DNA of 64,000 nt from Burkholderiales bacterium 67-32. Lineage in GTDB: Bacteria; Pseudomonadota; Gammaproteobacteria; Burkholderiales; Burkholderiaceae_B. The notes below the pieces were generated by a model. The model did no database searches. It was not told the DNA's origin and worked only from the letters and a program-made list of their open reading frames with translations. Shown one piece after another: positions 17,974-27,271 of the stretch. Position 1 is the first letter of the stretch. Every line of letters starts with the position of its first letter. Both the position numbers and the translations under genes were made by a program. The stretch is taken from the NCBI GenBank assembly GCA_001898625.1, contig MKUP01000017.1, positions 1-64,000 of the forward strand, read 5' to 3'.

Positions 17974-18411
17974 ATGCCGCCCGTAACGCCCATTTCCGCT
18001 TCGCTGTCGATCTCGCACTTGCGGCTATCGGGCGACACGGAGGGCCAGGCGAACGCCCCCGCGGCCGATGCATCGGCCGTCCTGCGGGGCCTGGGCGCCC
18101 CGGCAAGCGAAAAATCCAAGGCCAAGGCCGCCGAGGCGGACAGCGGCGACAGCAGCGATTCCTTCGCGGTGAAAGCGCTGAAGAAGCGCATCAAGGAGCT
18201 GCAGAAGCAACTGGCGCAGGCCCAGGCGGAAATGGAGCGCGTGCGCGCCAGTTCGATGTCGGCCGAAGCCAAGGCACGGGCCATGGCCTCCGCGCAGTCA
18301 CGCATCAACAGCCTGGCCGGCGCGCTGCAGACGGCGATGTCCGAGCTGGCCAAGGAACTCGAGCGGTCCGGCTCCGGCGCCGCCGGATCGCTGGTGGATA
18401 CGCGGGCCTGA
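17974..18411 (+). CDS. Small coiled-coil protein, FlxA-like
   Basis: 145 residues without signal peptide. The central part (about 58-95) is a charged coiled coil with VKALKKRIKELQKQLAQAQA and MERVRASSMSAEAKARAMAS; the ends are Ala/Ser-rich and probably disordered. This arrangement resembles FlxA-like proteins, whose function is unknown and which are sometimes flagellum-linked. It stands alone and converges with the LysR gene three bases downstream. No function is assigned. Confidence 0.65.
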   Translation: MPPVTPISASLSISHLRLSGDTEGQANAPAADASAVLRGLGAPASEKSKAKAAEADSGDSSDSFAVKALKKRIKELQKQLAQAQAEMERVRASSMSAEAKARAMASAQSRINSLAGALQTAMSELAKELERSGSGAAGSLVDTRA

Positions 18412-18414
18412 AGC

Positions 18415-19428
18415 CTAGCGGCGGTCGGCTCCCTGGCCGGCCGCATCCACCGATGCCAGGGCCGCGCCGACGGCGCCCTGCCCGGGCCCCGCTGGCGACA
18501 GGCCGCTGGCCGGGCCCGGCCACGGCGTCCGGTCGCGCATGGCCGGGTCGGCCTTGAGCAGCTCAGCGATGAACTCGATGACGACGCGCGTGCGCAGCGG
18601 CAGGTTGCGGCGCGACGGATAGACGATGTAGAGCGGCAGGCGTGCCGGCGGGAAGTCCGGCAGCAGCGAGACCAGCCTCCCCGCGTGCAGGTCGTCCGCC
18701 ACCATCAGGTGCGACAGGATGGCGATGCCGTTGCCACCCAGCACGGCCTGGTGCACGGCCGACGCATTGTTGGCCCGCAGTCGGCACGGCACGTTCACCG
18801 AGAACTGGCCCTCGGCCGCCTCGAACCACCAGGTATCGTCCTTGCCCCAGCGGCTGTAGACCACGCAGTCGTGGTGGCGCAGATCCTGGGGAGCCCGGGG
18901 CACGGGCCGGCCGGCCAGGTAGGATGGCGCGGCCACCAGGAAGGCCGAAGTCATGCCCACCCGCCGCGAGATCAGCGAACTGTCGTCGATGGGCCCCAAG
19001 CGCACTTCCAGGTCCAGGCCGTCCTCGATCAGGTTGCTGGTGCTGTCGCGCACCACCATGTCCAGGCTCAGGCCGGGATGGCTGTCGAGCAGGCCGCGCG
19101 CGTGATTGCAGATGTGCAGGGCCAGCGGCGCCGGCAGGCTGAGCCGGACCTTGCCGCTGGGCCGGGCCTGGTCCGGGCTGGCGGAGACGCTCAGGCTTTC
19201 GGCGGCCTCGACCAGGCTGCGGGCGGCGGGCAGCAGGTTGCGGCCTTCCTCGGTCAGGGCCACGCCGGTCGTGCTGCGCTGGACCAGCCGCATGCCGACG
19301 TGTTCTTCCAGCGCGCGCACCTGCCGGGAAACGGCGGGCTGGGTGACGCCGCGTTCGTTGGCGACCACCGAGAACGAGCCGGTTTCCGCGACACGCAGGA
19401 AAGCGAGGAGCGAGGAAATCAGGTCCAT
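18415..19428 (-). CDS. LysR-type transcriptional regulator
   Basis: 337 residues. The N-terminal helix-turn-helix is LAFLRVAETGSFSVVANERG followed by VTQPAVSRQVRALEEHVGMR; a LysR substrate-binding domain follows and a 40-residue Pro/Gly-rich tail ends the protein. It is transcribed away from the PnbB-like gene, with about 150 bases between, and is the likely regulator of the PnbB-receptor-FMN reductase-Liv operon. In comparison with typical LysR proteins (about 300 residues) the extra C-terminal tail is unusual. Confidence 0.88.
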   Translation of the reverse strand: MDLISSLLAFLRVAETGSFSVVANERGVTQPAVSRQVRALEEHVGMRLVQRSTTGVALTEEGRNLLPAARSLVEAAESLSVSASPDQARPSGKVRLSLPAPLALHICNHARGLLDSHPGLSLDMVVRDSTSNLIEDGLDLEVRLGPIDDSSLISRRVGMTSAFLVAAPSYLAGRPVPRAPQDLRHHDCVVYSRWGKDDTWWFEAAEGQFSVNVPCRLRANNASAVHQAVLGGNGIAILSHLMVADDLHAGRLVSLLPDFPPARLPLYIVYPSRRNLPLRTRVVIEFIAELLKADPAMRDRTPWPGPASGLSPAGPGQGAVGAALASVDAAGQGADRR

Positions 19429-19577
19429 GGCGAGCTTCCCAGGATACGCCGGCGGCGGGCCGCGCTTCCATACTTTTTCTACGAACGATTATACGGTCGG
19501 CGCTCCTAGTGCCAGGGGTCGATAGTGCCTAGCATTCGCTCGACATGCAGGTGGACTCACACGTACAGGTAGCAGCG

Positions 19578-20093
19578 ATGAACACGCAATCGGAATTGCC
19601 CACCGGCCCCAGCAAGGCCGAGATGATGCAGGCGGTCAGGGAACTGCTGGACTTCATCGGCGGCCGTCCGCTCGGCCCCGAGCTGGAAGCCGCATTGAAC
19701 GAGCGCTACGGCGCGCACACCGAAGGCTACGCCCGCCTGCTGGCGTTGCTGCGCCGCGGCATGGGCGAGGGCTGGTCCTGCTATGCGGAGATAGACGGCC
19801 CGGACTACCGGCGGGGCCGGATCGCGCATGCCTCGCCCGACACGGATGGATTCACGGTGGAAAGCGGCTGCCTGCGCGACGTGCCGGGCCACTACCACCG
19901 GCACCCGCTGGGCGAGATCAACATGATCGGCCCCGTGGACGAGACCGGCCGCTTCTGCGGCGCCGGCGCGGGCTGGAAGGTCTTTCCCCCCGACAGCTCG
20001 CACTTCCCGACCGTCACGGGCGGCATGGTCACCATGCTGTTCTTCCTGCCCGGCGGTCAGATCGAATACAGGAACCCGCCTTCGGCGGCCTGA
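19578..20093 (+). CDS. 4-hydroxylaminobenzoate lyase-like protein (PnbB/DUF4863)
   Basis: About 171 residues. The conserved part includes GWSCYAEIDGPDYRRGRI, a His-rich block HYHRHPLGEINMIGPV and SHFPTVTGGMVTMLFFLPGG with IEYRNPP at the end. This matches the DUF4863 family whose characterised member, PnbB, converts 4-hydroxylaminobenzoate to protocatechuate and ammonia. The ATG at 19578 is chosen; another in frame at 19545 lacks a ribosome binding site. It is the first gene of the rightward operon with a solute receptor, an FMN reductase and a Liv importer. Its substrate may be a different hydroxylamino aromatic; the family assignment is firmer than the reaction. Confidence 0.78.
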   Translation: MNTQSELPTGPSKAEMMQAVRELLDFIGGRPLGPELEAALNERYGAHTEGYARLLALLRRGMGEGWSCYAEIDGPDYRRGRIAHASPDTDGFTVESGCLRDVPGHYHRHPLGEINMIGPVDETGRFCGAGAGWKVFPPDSSHFPTVTGGMVTMLFFLPGGQIEYRNPPSAA

Positions 20094-20156
20094 ACGGCGC
20101 CTTTCTTGCAGCACCCCGGTTCCCATCTCAACCTTCCACATCCAGGGGTATTCATC

Positions 20157-21329
20157 ATGCACGTCAAATGGCTCGCATTGCCGCTCGCAATGCTATTGGG
20201 AATGTCCGCCAACGCCGCGGACAAGGTGAAGATAGGTTTCATCAGCACGCTGTCGGGACCGCTGGCGGCGCTGGGGACGGAAATCCGGGACGGATTCCGG
20301 CTCGGCCTGGATGAGACCGGCAACCGGATGGGCGGCCTGCCCGTCGAGGTGGTGGAAGGCGACGACCAGGCCAACCCCGGCATCGGCAAGCAACTGGCCG
20401 ACAAGTTCATCAAGCGCGACAAGGTCGACTTCATGACCGGGGTGGTGTATTCGAACGTGATGATGGCGGTGGGCGCGCCCACCTTCGCGGCCAAGACCTT
20501 CTACATCAGCGCCGCGGCGGGCCCCGCCTCGCTGGCCGGCGCGCAGTGCAACCCGTACTTCTTCGGGCTGGCCTGGCAGAACGACGGCCAGAGCGAGGCC
20601 ATGGGCCGCCACATGAGCGACAAGGGCTATAAGCGCGTGGTCATCGTGGCGCCCAACTACACGGGCGGCAAGGAGAACCTGGAAGGCTTCAAGCGCACCT
20701 TCAAGGGCAGCGTGGCCGACGAGATCTACGTCAAGCTGGGCGAACTGGACTTCGCCTCCGAGATCGCCAGGATCCGCGCCCAGAAGCCCGACGCGCTGTT
20801 CTTCTTCCTGCCCGGCGGCATGGGCATCAACTTCATCAAGCAATTCCGCGCGGCGGGACTGGCGAGCGAAGTGCCGTACTTCGTGCCGGGCTATTCCGCC
20901 GACGAGGACACCATCCAGGCGCTGGGCGAGGCGATGGTGGGCCTGCAGAACTCGTCGCACTGGGCATGGGACCTGGACAACGCCGCCAACCGCAACTTCG
21001 TCGCGCGCTTCCAGCAGCGCTACGGCCGGCTACCGTCGATGTACGCCTTCCAGGGCTACGACGTGGTGCGCCTGCTGGACCGCGCGGTAGCCGACGTGAA
21101 AGGGAAGATCGAGGACAAGCGCGCGCTGCACGACGCCATCGCCGCCGCCCGGTTCGAGTCCGTGCGGGGCGCCTTCAAGTTCAACACCAACCAGTTCCCG
21201 ATCAACGACTTCTATCTGCGCGAGGTGCAGAAGGACGAGTCGGGCCGCGTCACCAACAAGACGGTCGGCAAGATCATGACGGCGCACACCGACAGCTATG
21301 CCGGCGCCTGCAAGATGAAGAACCCCTGA
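20157..21329 (+). CDS. ABC transporter substrate-binding protein (LivK type)
   Basis: 390 residues: a signal peptide (LALPLAMLLGMSANAA) and type I periplasmic binding domain beginning KVKIGFISTLSGPLAALGTE, with GLPVEVVEGDDQANPGIGKQ and the hinge regions typical of the branched-chain amino acid/aromatic acid receptors. The start at 20157 has AGGGG eight bases upstream. The complete permease/ATPase set follows in the same operon, so this is its cognate receptor. The pairing with a PnbB-like lyase favours an aromatic carboxylate ligand over amino acids; inference only. Confidence 0.88.
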   Translation: MHVKWLALPLAMLLGMSANAADKVKIGFISTLSGPLAALGTEIRDGFRLGLDETGNRMGGLPVEVVEGDDQANPGIGKQLADKFIKRDKVDFMTGVVYSNVMMAVGAPTFAAKTFYISAAAGPASLAGAQCNPYFFGLAWQNDGQSEAMGRHMSDKGYKRVVIVAPNYTGGKENLEGFKRTFKGSVADEIYVKLGELDFASEIARIRAQKPDALFFFLPGGMGINFIKQFRAAGLASEVPYFVPGYSADEDTIQALGEAMVGLQNSSHWAWDLDNAANRNFVARFQQRYGRLPSMYAFQGYDVVRLLDRAVADVKGKIEDKRALHDAIAAARFESVRGAFKFNTNQFPINDFYLREVQKDESGRVTNKTVGKIMTAHTDSYAGACKMKNP

Positions 21330-21350
21330 CCGGATCACGAGGATTCCACC

Positions 21351-21929
21351 ATGGCAACTCCCAAGATACTCGCTTTTGCCGGCAGCTCGCGCGGCGCGTC
21401 GTTGAACAAGCTGCTGCTGGCGGTAGCCGCCGACGGCGCTCGCGCGGCCGGCGCCGAGGTCACGCAGGTCGACCTGCGCGACTATCCCATGCCGATCTAC
21501 GACGGCGACGACGAAATGCAGTCCGGCGTGCCCGACAACGCGCTGGCCCTGCGCGGCCTGATCGCCGAGCACGACGCCCTGCTGGTCGCCACGCCCGAGT
21601 ACAACGGCTCGATCACCGCCCTGCTCAAGAACGCACTGGACTGGTGCTCGCGCCCGATCAACGGCGAGGATGGCCTGCTGCCCTACCGGGGCAAGATGGT
21701 CGCGCTGCTGGCGGCCTCGATGAGCCCCTTCGGCGGCATCCGCGCCGTGACCCATGCGCGCGGCATCTTCAACAAGATGGGCGCGATCGTCCTGCCCGAC
21801 GAAGTGCTGCTGCCGCAGGCCCAGCACGCCTTCGACGCCAGCGGCAACCTGCTGAACGAAACCTCGCGCCAGCTTGCCCGGCAACTGGGGGCGGCGCTGG
21901 CCGCGAAGGCGGGACGAGGCGGCTCATGA
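21351..21929 (+). CDS. NAD(P)H-dependent FMN reductase
   Basis: 192 residues of the flavodoxin-like FMN reductase family (ChrR/SsuE group): AFAGSSRGASLNKLL is the phosphate-binding loop, ATPEYNGSITALLKNALDW the conserved FMN and interface block, and GGIRAVTHARGIF a later motif. Such enzymes reduce FMN, quinones or nitro groups with NAD(P)H. In this operon it could supply the reducing step before the PnbB-like lyase. Its stop overlaps the next start by four bases (ATGA). Confidence 0.88.
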   Translation: MATPKILAFAGSSRGASLNKLLLAVAADGARAAGAEVTQVDLRDYPMPIYDGDDEMQSGVPDNALALRGLIAEHDALLVATPEYNGSITALLKNALDWCSRPINGEDGLLPYRGKMVALLAASMSPFGGIRAVTHARGIFNKMGAIVLPDEVLLPQAQHAFDASGNLLNETSRQLARQLGAALAAKAGRGGS

Positions 21930-22837
21930 GCACGGTCATCGAGTCCGCGCTGAACGGCGTCCAGTTCGGGCTGATGCTGTTCCTGCTGGCCGCCGGCCTG
22001 ACGCTGGTGTTCGGCATCATGGACATGATCAACCTCGCCCATGGTTCGCTGTACATGTTCGGCGCCTACCTGACCGCCGCGCTGGTCGAGCCCACCGGAT
22101 CGTTCCTGCTGGCGATGCTGGTGGCGCTGCTGGCCACGGCGGCCATCGGCATGCTGCTGGAGATGACCGTGCTGCGCACGCTGTACCAGCGCGATCACCT
22201 GTCGCAGGTGCTGGCGACGTTCGCGCTGATCCTGATCGGCAACGAGGTTGTGCGCATGATCTGGGGCCCGCAGCCGCGCCGGCTGGCGCTGCCCGAACTG
22301 TTCTCGGGCCCGGTCGACCTGGCCGGCATCCAGTACCCGTCCTATCGCCTGCTGGTGATAGGCGTGGGCCTGGCGGTGGCCCTGCTGCTGTATCTGGTGG
22401 TGGCGCGCACGCGCGTCGGCATGTGGGTGCGGGCGGGCGCGTCCAACCGCGAGATGGCGACGGTCATGGGCGTGGACATCAAGCGCCTGTTCACGCTGGT
22501 GTTCGGCCTGGGCGCGCTGCTGTGCGCCGTGGCCGGCGCGTTGCTGGGGCCGCTGCTGTCGGTGCAGGTCGGCATGGGCGAAAGCATCCTGATCCTGGCC
22601 TTCGTGGTGGTCGTCATCGGCGGCATCGGTTCGATCCGCGGCGCGCTGGCCGGATCGCTGATGGTGGGCATGGTCGATACCGTCGGCCGCACGCTGGTGC
22701 CCGGCGCGCTGGGCACGGTGTTCTCGCCCTCGGTCGCCTCGAACCTGGGGCCGACGCTGGCCTCGATCCTGATCTATGTCCTGATGGCGGCCGTGCTGTT
22801 CTGGAAGCCGCAGGGCCTGTTTCCTGCACGGGGGTAA
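21926..22837 (+). CDS. Branched-chain amino acid-type ABC permease (LivH)
   Basis: 303 residues, largely hydrophobic with about eight membrane segments. It has the LivH features FGLMLFLLAAGLTLVFGIMD, NLAHGSLYMFGAYL near the N-terminus, VRAGASNREMATVMGVDIKR (cytoplasmic loop that contacts the ATPase) and VVVIGGIGSIRGALAGSLMV. The start is in the ATGA overlap with the FMN reductase. It forms the importer with the LivM, LivG and LivF genes next to it. Confidence 0.92.
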   Translation: MSTVIESALNGVQFGLMLFLLAAGLTLVFGIMDMINLAHGSLYMFGAYLTAALVEPTGSFLLAMLVALLATAAIGMLLEMTVLRTLYQRDHLSQVLATFALILIGNEVVRMIWGPQPRRLALPELFSGPVDLAGIQYPSYRLLVIGVGLAVALLLYLVVARTRVGMWVRAGASNREMATVMGVDIKRLFTLVFGLGALLCAVAGALLGPLLSVQVGMGESILILAFVVVVIGGIGSIRGALAGSLMVGMVDTVGRTLVPGALGTVFSPSVASNLGPTLASILIYVLMAAVLFWKPQGLFPARG

Positions 22838-22839
22838 CC

Positions 22840-23790
22840 ATGGCACCACTGGACCAAATCCTGAGCCGCCGCACCGGCGCCGTCCTGCTGGCGCTGGCCG
22901 TGGCCTTTCCGCTGGGCGCCGACTGGCTGGGCCAGGGCTTCTACGTCGACCTGGCCGCGCGCATCATGATCTTCGCGCTGGCGGCGTCCAGCCTGAACCT
23001 CGTCATGGGCTTCGGCGGCATGGTCTGTTTCGGCCACGCGGCGTTCCTGGGCATAGGCGCCTACACGGTGGCCATCCTGATGGACGCCGGCGTGGATGCG
23101 GCCTGGATCGCCTGGCCCGCGGCCACGGCGGTGGCCGCGCTGGCGGCCTGGCTGATCGGCACGGTCAGCCTGCGCACGCGCGGGGTGTACTTCATCATGA
23201 TCACCCTGGCCTTCGCGCAGATGCTGTACTACGTGTTCGTCTCGCTGAACGCCTACGGCGGCGACGACGGCATGCCGCTGGCGGCGCGTTCGGCCCTGCC
23301 CTTCGGCCTGGACGCCTCGTCCGACCTGACCTTCTACTACGTCGTGCTGGCCATCCTGGCCCTGGCCATGTGGCTGATGCAGCGGCTGGTCAACGCCCGC
23401 TTCGGCCGCGCCCTGCAGGCCATCCGCGAGAACGAGACGCGCATGGAGGCCATCGGCTATCCGGTGTTCCGCATCAAGCTCGCGGCCTTCGTCATCGCCG
23501 GCGGCGCGGCCGGACTGGCCGGCGCGCTGGTCGCGAACCAGGCCGGCATGGTCAGCCCCGGCCTGATGTACTGGACCCAGTCGGGCTCGCTGATGATCAT
23601 GGTCATCCTGGGCGGAGTGGGCTATCTGTACGGCGGCGTCGTAGGCGCCGCGCTGCTGCTGGTGGCCGAGGAATACCTGTCGGGCCTGACGCTGTACTGG
23701 CAGCTGCCGCTGGGCATCCTGCTGCTGGCCGCGGTGCTGTACGCCCGCAACGGCGCGCTCAGCCTGGCCACGAGGTGGCGCCATGGCTGA
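22840..23790 (+). CDS. Branched-chain amino acid-type ABC permease (LivM)
   Basis: 316 residues with about nine membrane segments and the LivM blocks LAASSLNLVMGFGGMVCFGH, AFLGIGAYTVA, TRGVYFIMITLAFAQML, ALQAIRENETRMEAIGYPVF (ATPase-contact loop) and VILGGVGYLYGGVVGAALL. It begins two bases after the LivH stop and its end overlaps the LivG start by eight bases, indicating one translationally coupled unit. Confidence 0.92.
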   Translation: MAPLDQILSRRTGAVLLALAVAFPLGADWLGQGFYVDLAARIMIFALAASSLNLVMGFGGMVCFGHAAFLGIGAYTVAILMDAGVDAAWIAWPAATAVAALAAWLIGTVSLRTRGVYFIMITLAFAQMLYYVFVSLNAYGGDDGMPLAARSALPFGLDASSDLTFYYVVLAILALAMWLMQRLVNARFGRALQAIRENETRMEAIGYPVFRIKLAAFVIAGGAAGLAGALVANQAGMVSPGLMYWTQSGSLMIMVILGGVGYLYGGVVGAALLLVAEEYLSGLTLYWQLPLGILLLAAVLYARNGALSLATRWRHG

Positions 23791-24550
23791 TTCCTGCAAG
23801 CTGCGCGTGGCGGGACTGGTCAAGCGGTTCGGCGGCCTGACCGCCACCGACCAGGCCAGCTTCGAGATCAGGACCGGCGAGATGCACGCCCTGATCGGCC
23901 CCAACGGCGCGGGCAAGACCACGCTGATCCACCAGATCTCGGGCGCGCTGCGGCCGGACGCGGGCCGGATCTCGATGGACGGCGCCGACATCACCCAGCT
24001 CCCCATGCATCGGCGCGTACGCCTGGGGCTGGCCCGCTCATACCAGATCACCAGCGTGTTCAAGGCCTTCAGCGTCCTGGACAACGTGGCGATGGCGGTA
24101 CAGGCGCGCACCGGAGGCGCCGCCGGCTGCTGGCGGCCGGTGCGGCGCGAGGCGGACGTCTATGCGCAGGCCCGGCACGCGCTCGACCGGGTCGGCCTGG
24201 CCGCCCGCGCGGACGCCCTGACCCACAGCCTGTCCCATGGCGAGCAGCGCAAGCTGGAGGTGGCCCTGGCGCTGGCCACGTCCCCCAGCCTGCTGCTGCT
24301 GGACGAACCCATGGCTGGAATGGGGCCCGAGGAATCCGAGGCGATGGTCGAACTGCTGCTGGGCCTGCGCGGCGAGGTCACCATGCTGCTGGTCGAGCAC
24401 GACATGCACGCCGTGTTCCGTCTGGCCGATCGCCTCTCGGTCCTGGTCTATGGACGCGTGATCGCCACCGGCTCGCCGGAAGCGATCCGCGGCAACGCCG
24501 ACGTGTGCCGGGCCTACCTGGGCGACGAAGCCACCGTACGAGCGGCATGA
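23783..24550 (+). CDS. ABC transporter ATP-binding protein (LivG)
   Basis: 255 residues. Walker A is GPNGAGKTTL, the Q-loop lies near YQITSVFKAFSVLDNVAM, the signature is the divergent LSHGEQRKLEVA, Walker B is LLLLDEPMAGMGPEE and the H-loop is VEHDMHAVF. The LivG-specific Met-Gly-Pro-Glu after Walker B is present. It powers the importer with LivF. Confidence 0.92.
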   Translation: MADSCKLRVAGLVKRFGGLTATDQASFEIRTGEMHALIGPNGAGKTTLIHQISGALRPDAGRISMDGADITQLPMHRRVRLGLARSYQITSVFKAFSVLDNVAMAVQARTGGAAGCWRPVRREADVYAQARHALDRVGLAARADALTHSLSHGEQRKLEVALALATSPSLLLLDEPMAGMGPEESEAMVELLLGLRGEVTMLLVEHDMHAVFRLADRLSVLVYGRVIATGSPEAIRGNADVCRAYLGDEATVRAA

Positions 24551-24566
24551 AAAGAGGAGACGCCCC

Positions 24567-25277
<711 letters not shown>

Positions 25278-25312
25278 CCCCGCGCTTCGCACATGGCATC
25301 TGGAGCAATCGC

Positions 25313-25963
25313 ATGAAACACGTATCTATGGCCGGGCTGAGCGAAATGCAGCGCTACTGGCTGATCACCGGCAGCGTCGGGCCCCGGCCCATCGCGCTCG
25401 TCACCAGCCTGGATGCGGACGGCCTGTGCAATGCCGCGCCGTTCAGCGCCTTCAACTACATGGGCGAGGATCCGCCGCTGTTCGCCATCGCCGTGGTCGC
25501 CTACGGGCAGGAAAGCCACCGGCCGGGCGAAGCCAAGGACACGCTGCGCAACATCCGCGAACACGAGGAGTTCGTGGTGAACATGGTCGACGAGGCCATC
25601 GTCGACCAGGCGGTGCAATGCGGCAGCGACTTTCCCGCGCACGTCTCGGAGGCCGAGGCGGTGGGCTTCTCGCTGGCGCCCTGCGCCACCGTGCGGGTGC
25701 CGCGCATCGTCGAGGCGCCGATCTCGTGGGAATGCCGGCTGTTCCGCATCCTCGACATCTCGACCCAGCGGGCCATCGTCTTCGGCGAGATCCTGGCGAT
25801 GAACTTCCGCGACGACCTGCTGGACGAACAGGCGCTGCGCGTCGACGTCGGGCGCTTTGCCCCGGTGGGCCGGCTGGGCGGGCCGAACTACTGCCTGACG
25901 GGCGAGCGGCGCCGCATACCGGTGCCGACCTACATGCCGGCCACGGGGCAGCCGCGGGAGTGA
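25313..25963 (+). CDS. Flavin reductase family protein (FMN-binding split barrel)
   Basis: 216 residues of the flavin reductase-like split-barrel family, which bind FMN and reduce it with NAD(P)H or serve as reductase components of two-component monooxygenases. Visible blocks are WLITGSVGPRPIALVTSLDA, NAAPFSAFNYMGEDPPLFAI, KDTLRNIREHEEFVVNMVDE and the C-terminal PVGRLGGPNYCLTGERRRIP. The ATG at 25313 follows TGGAGC. It ends the PnbB/Liv operon and converges with the TauE/SafE gene 18 bases on. No oxygenase partner is present in the window. Confidence 0.86.
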   Translation: MKHVSMAGLSEMQRYWLITGSVGPRPIALVTSLDADGLCNAAPFSAFNYMGEDPPLFAIAVVAYGQESHRPGEAKDTLRNIREHEEFVVNMVDEAIVDQAVQCGSDFPAHVSEAEAVGFSLAPCATVRVPRIVEAPISWECRLFRILDISTQRAIVFGEILAMNFRDDLLDEQALRVDVGRFAPVGRLGGPNYCLTGERRRIPVPTYMPATGQPRE

Positions 25964-25981
25964 CGGCGGTGCGCCCCCGCG

Positions 25982-26785
25982 CTACCAGACAATGCAGAAT
26001 CCCTGTTCCAGCAGCGCCGACGGCAGCGTGACCGCGCGCAACAGCCCCACCGCGCCGAACGCGGCGACCGCTGCGCCGCCGGCGATGCGCCAGGCCGGCA
26101 GGCGCGCACGGCGGCGCAGCCAGCCGGCGGCGCCGGACAGCGCGACCAGGTTGGGCAGCGTGCCCAGGCCAAAGGCCGCCATCGTCAGCGCGCCGGCCGC
26201 GGCGCTGCCCGCCACCAGCGCCACCGCCAGCACGCCCAGCGACATGCCGCACGGCATCCAGCCCCAGGCAAGGCCGGTCAGGAAACGTTCCAGCAGCGGC
26301 CGGCCGGCGATGCCCACACGCACGTAGCGGCCGGCGGGCGAGCGGGCGATGGCCGCCGCCGTGCCGGTCCAGCCGCGCACCAGCGCGACCCGCCAGGCGC
26401 CGGCCGCCGAACCGCCCCCCACTGCGCGGGGCCAGGCCGCGCGCACCACCAGGGCCAGGCCGTAGAGGCACAGCAGCGCCGCCCCGAAGGCCAGCGCACC
26501 GCGCTGGAGCGGCAGCCAGTCCCGGCTCCAGATATTGCCCCCCAGGCCGCCCGCGACCGCGCCCAGCAGCGCATACGAAGCGATGCGTCCGGCATGCATG
26601 ACCAGGGCCTCCAGCCCCAGCCGCCACGGCGCCGCGCGCCGCAGCACCGCCAGGCGTTCACCGTGCCGGTGCTCGACCGCCATCACCAGTCCGCCGCACA
26701 TGGCCGCACAGTGCACGCCGCCCAGCAGGCCGAGCAGGAACACGCTGGCCAGCGCCGGCCAGCCGGCGGCCGCCCATCCGCTCAC
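25982..26785 (-). CDS. Sulfite exporter TauE/SafE-family membrane protein (cbb3 locus type)
   Basis: 267 residues with six or seven hydrophobic segments. The motifs GLLGGVHCAAMCGGLVMAV near the N-terminus and GLAWGWMPCGMSLGVLAVAL in the second half are typical of the DsbD-gamma/TauE-SafE-like protein encoded beside cbb3 oxidase genes in betaproteobacteria, with paired Cys residues in each half. A role in copper or redox supply for oxidase assembly is proposed for the group. It lies last in the leftward ccoN-P-G-H string. Confidence 0.8.
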   Translation of the reverse strand: MSGWAAAGWPALASVFLLGLLGGVHCAAMCGGLVMAVEHRHGERLAVLRRAAPWRLGLEALVMHAGRIASYALLGAVAGGLGGNIWSRDWLPLQRGALAFGAALLCLYGLALVVRAAWPRAVGGGSAAGAWRVALVRGWTGTAAAIARSPAGRYVRVGIAGRPLLERFLTGLAWGWMPCGMSLGVLAVALVAGSAAAGALTMAAFGLGTLPNLVALSGAAGWLRRRARLPAWRIAGGAAVAAFGAVGLLRAVTLPSALLEQGFCIVW

Positions 26786-26810
26786 GCCGCGCCCCCATGG
26801 CCGGCCCGCG

Positions 26811-27071
26811 TCATGGCAGGTCGTCCACGTCGTTGCCGTCCGGCCCCGCGCCGCCGCCCGCCAGGTACAGCGTGATGGCGCTGGAGACCCCGGCGATCGC
26901 CCACAAGAGGAAGAAGGCCACGGTGTAGAACGCCTCGCGCGACATCTCGACCGGGCGCCCGACGATGGTCAGGCCGCGCGGATCGAGCAGGGTGAAGACG
27001 ACCAGCGCGGCGCACGCGCTGGCCAGGAAGGCCGGCCACAGCACCCACATGCTGACGCGCCGCCATTTCAT
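26811..27071 (-). CDS. Small membrane protein of the cbb3 oxidase locus
   Basis: 86 residues with two hydrophobic segments (SMWVLWPAFLASACAALVVF and EAFYTVAFFLLWAIAGVSSA) and a short acidic tail. The gene overlaps the end of the FixH-like gene by four bases and precedes the TauE/SafE gene, which places it in the oxidase assembly operon. I recognise it only as a conserved companion of such loci; the function is unknown. Confidence 0.7.
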   Translation of the reverse strand: MKWRRVSMWVLWPAFLASACAALVVFTLLDPRGLTIVGRPVEMSREAFYTVAFFLLWAIAGVSSAITLYLAGGGAGPDGNDVDDLP

Positions 27072-27250
27072 GGCGCACGCTCCACCACCAGCCCGCGCTT
27101 GACCACCGGATCGACGACCGGAGGATCGTCATGCGTGACCGCCAGCACGATGGTCACGATGCAACCCAGCATCGCCAGGGCCGGCCCCGCCATCAACAGC
27201 CAGGGCCAGGGCTCCTTCCACCAGGGTCCGGCATCCTTCTGTTCCTGCAT
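27068..27250 (-). CDS. ccoH: FixH/CcoH-like small membrane protein (short form)
   Basis: 60 residues when started at the ATG at 27250, which has GAGG eight bases upstream. WWKEPWPWLLMAGPALAML is the opening of FixH/CcoH proteins (membrane segment after WxKEPW), and VKRGLVVER matches the YYKQGL-type block after the membrane span. Typical FixH has an additional periplasmic domain of about 90 residues that is missing here, so this is a short variant. FixH proteins take part in cbb3 assembly. It lies just after ccoG, the usual position. Confidence 0.72.
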   Translation of the reverse strand: MQEQKDAGPWWKEPWPWLLMAGPALAMLGCIVTIVLAVTHDDPPVVDPVVKRGLVVERAP

Positions 27251-27271
27251 CCCGCACCTCGCTTTGTCCAT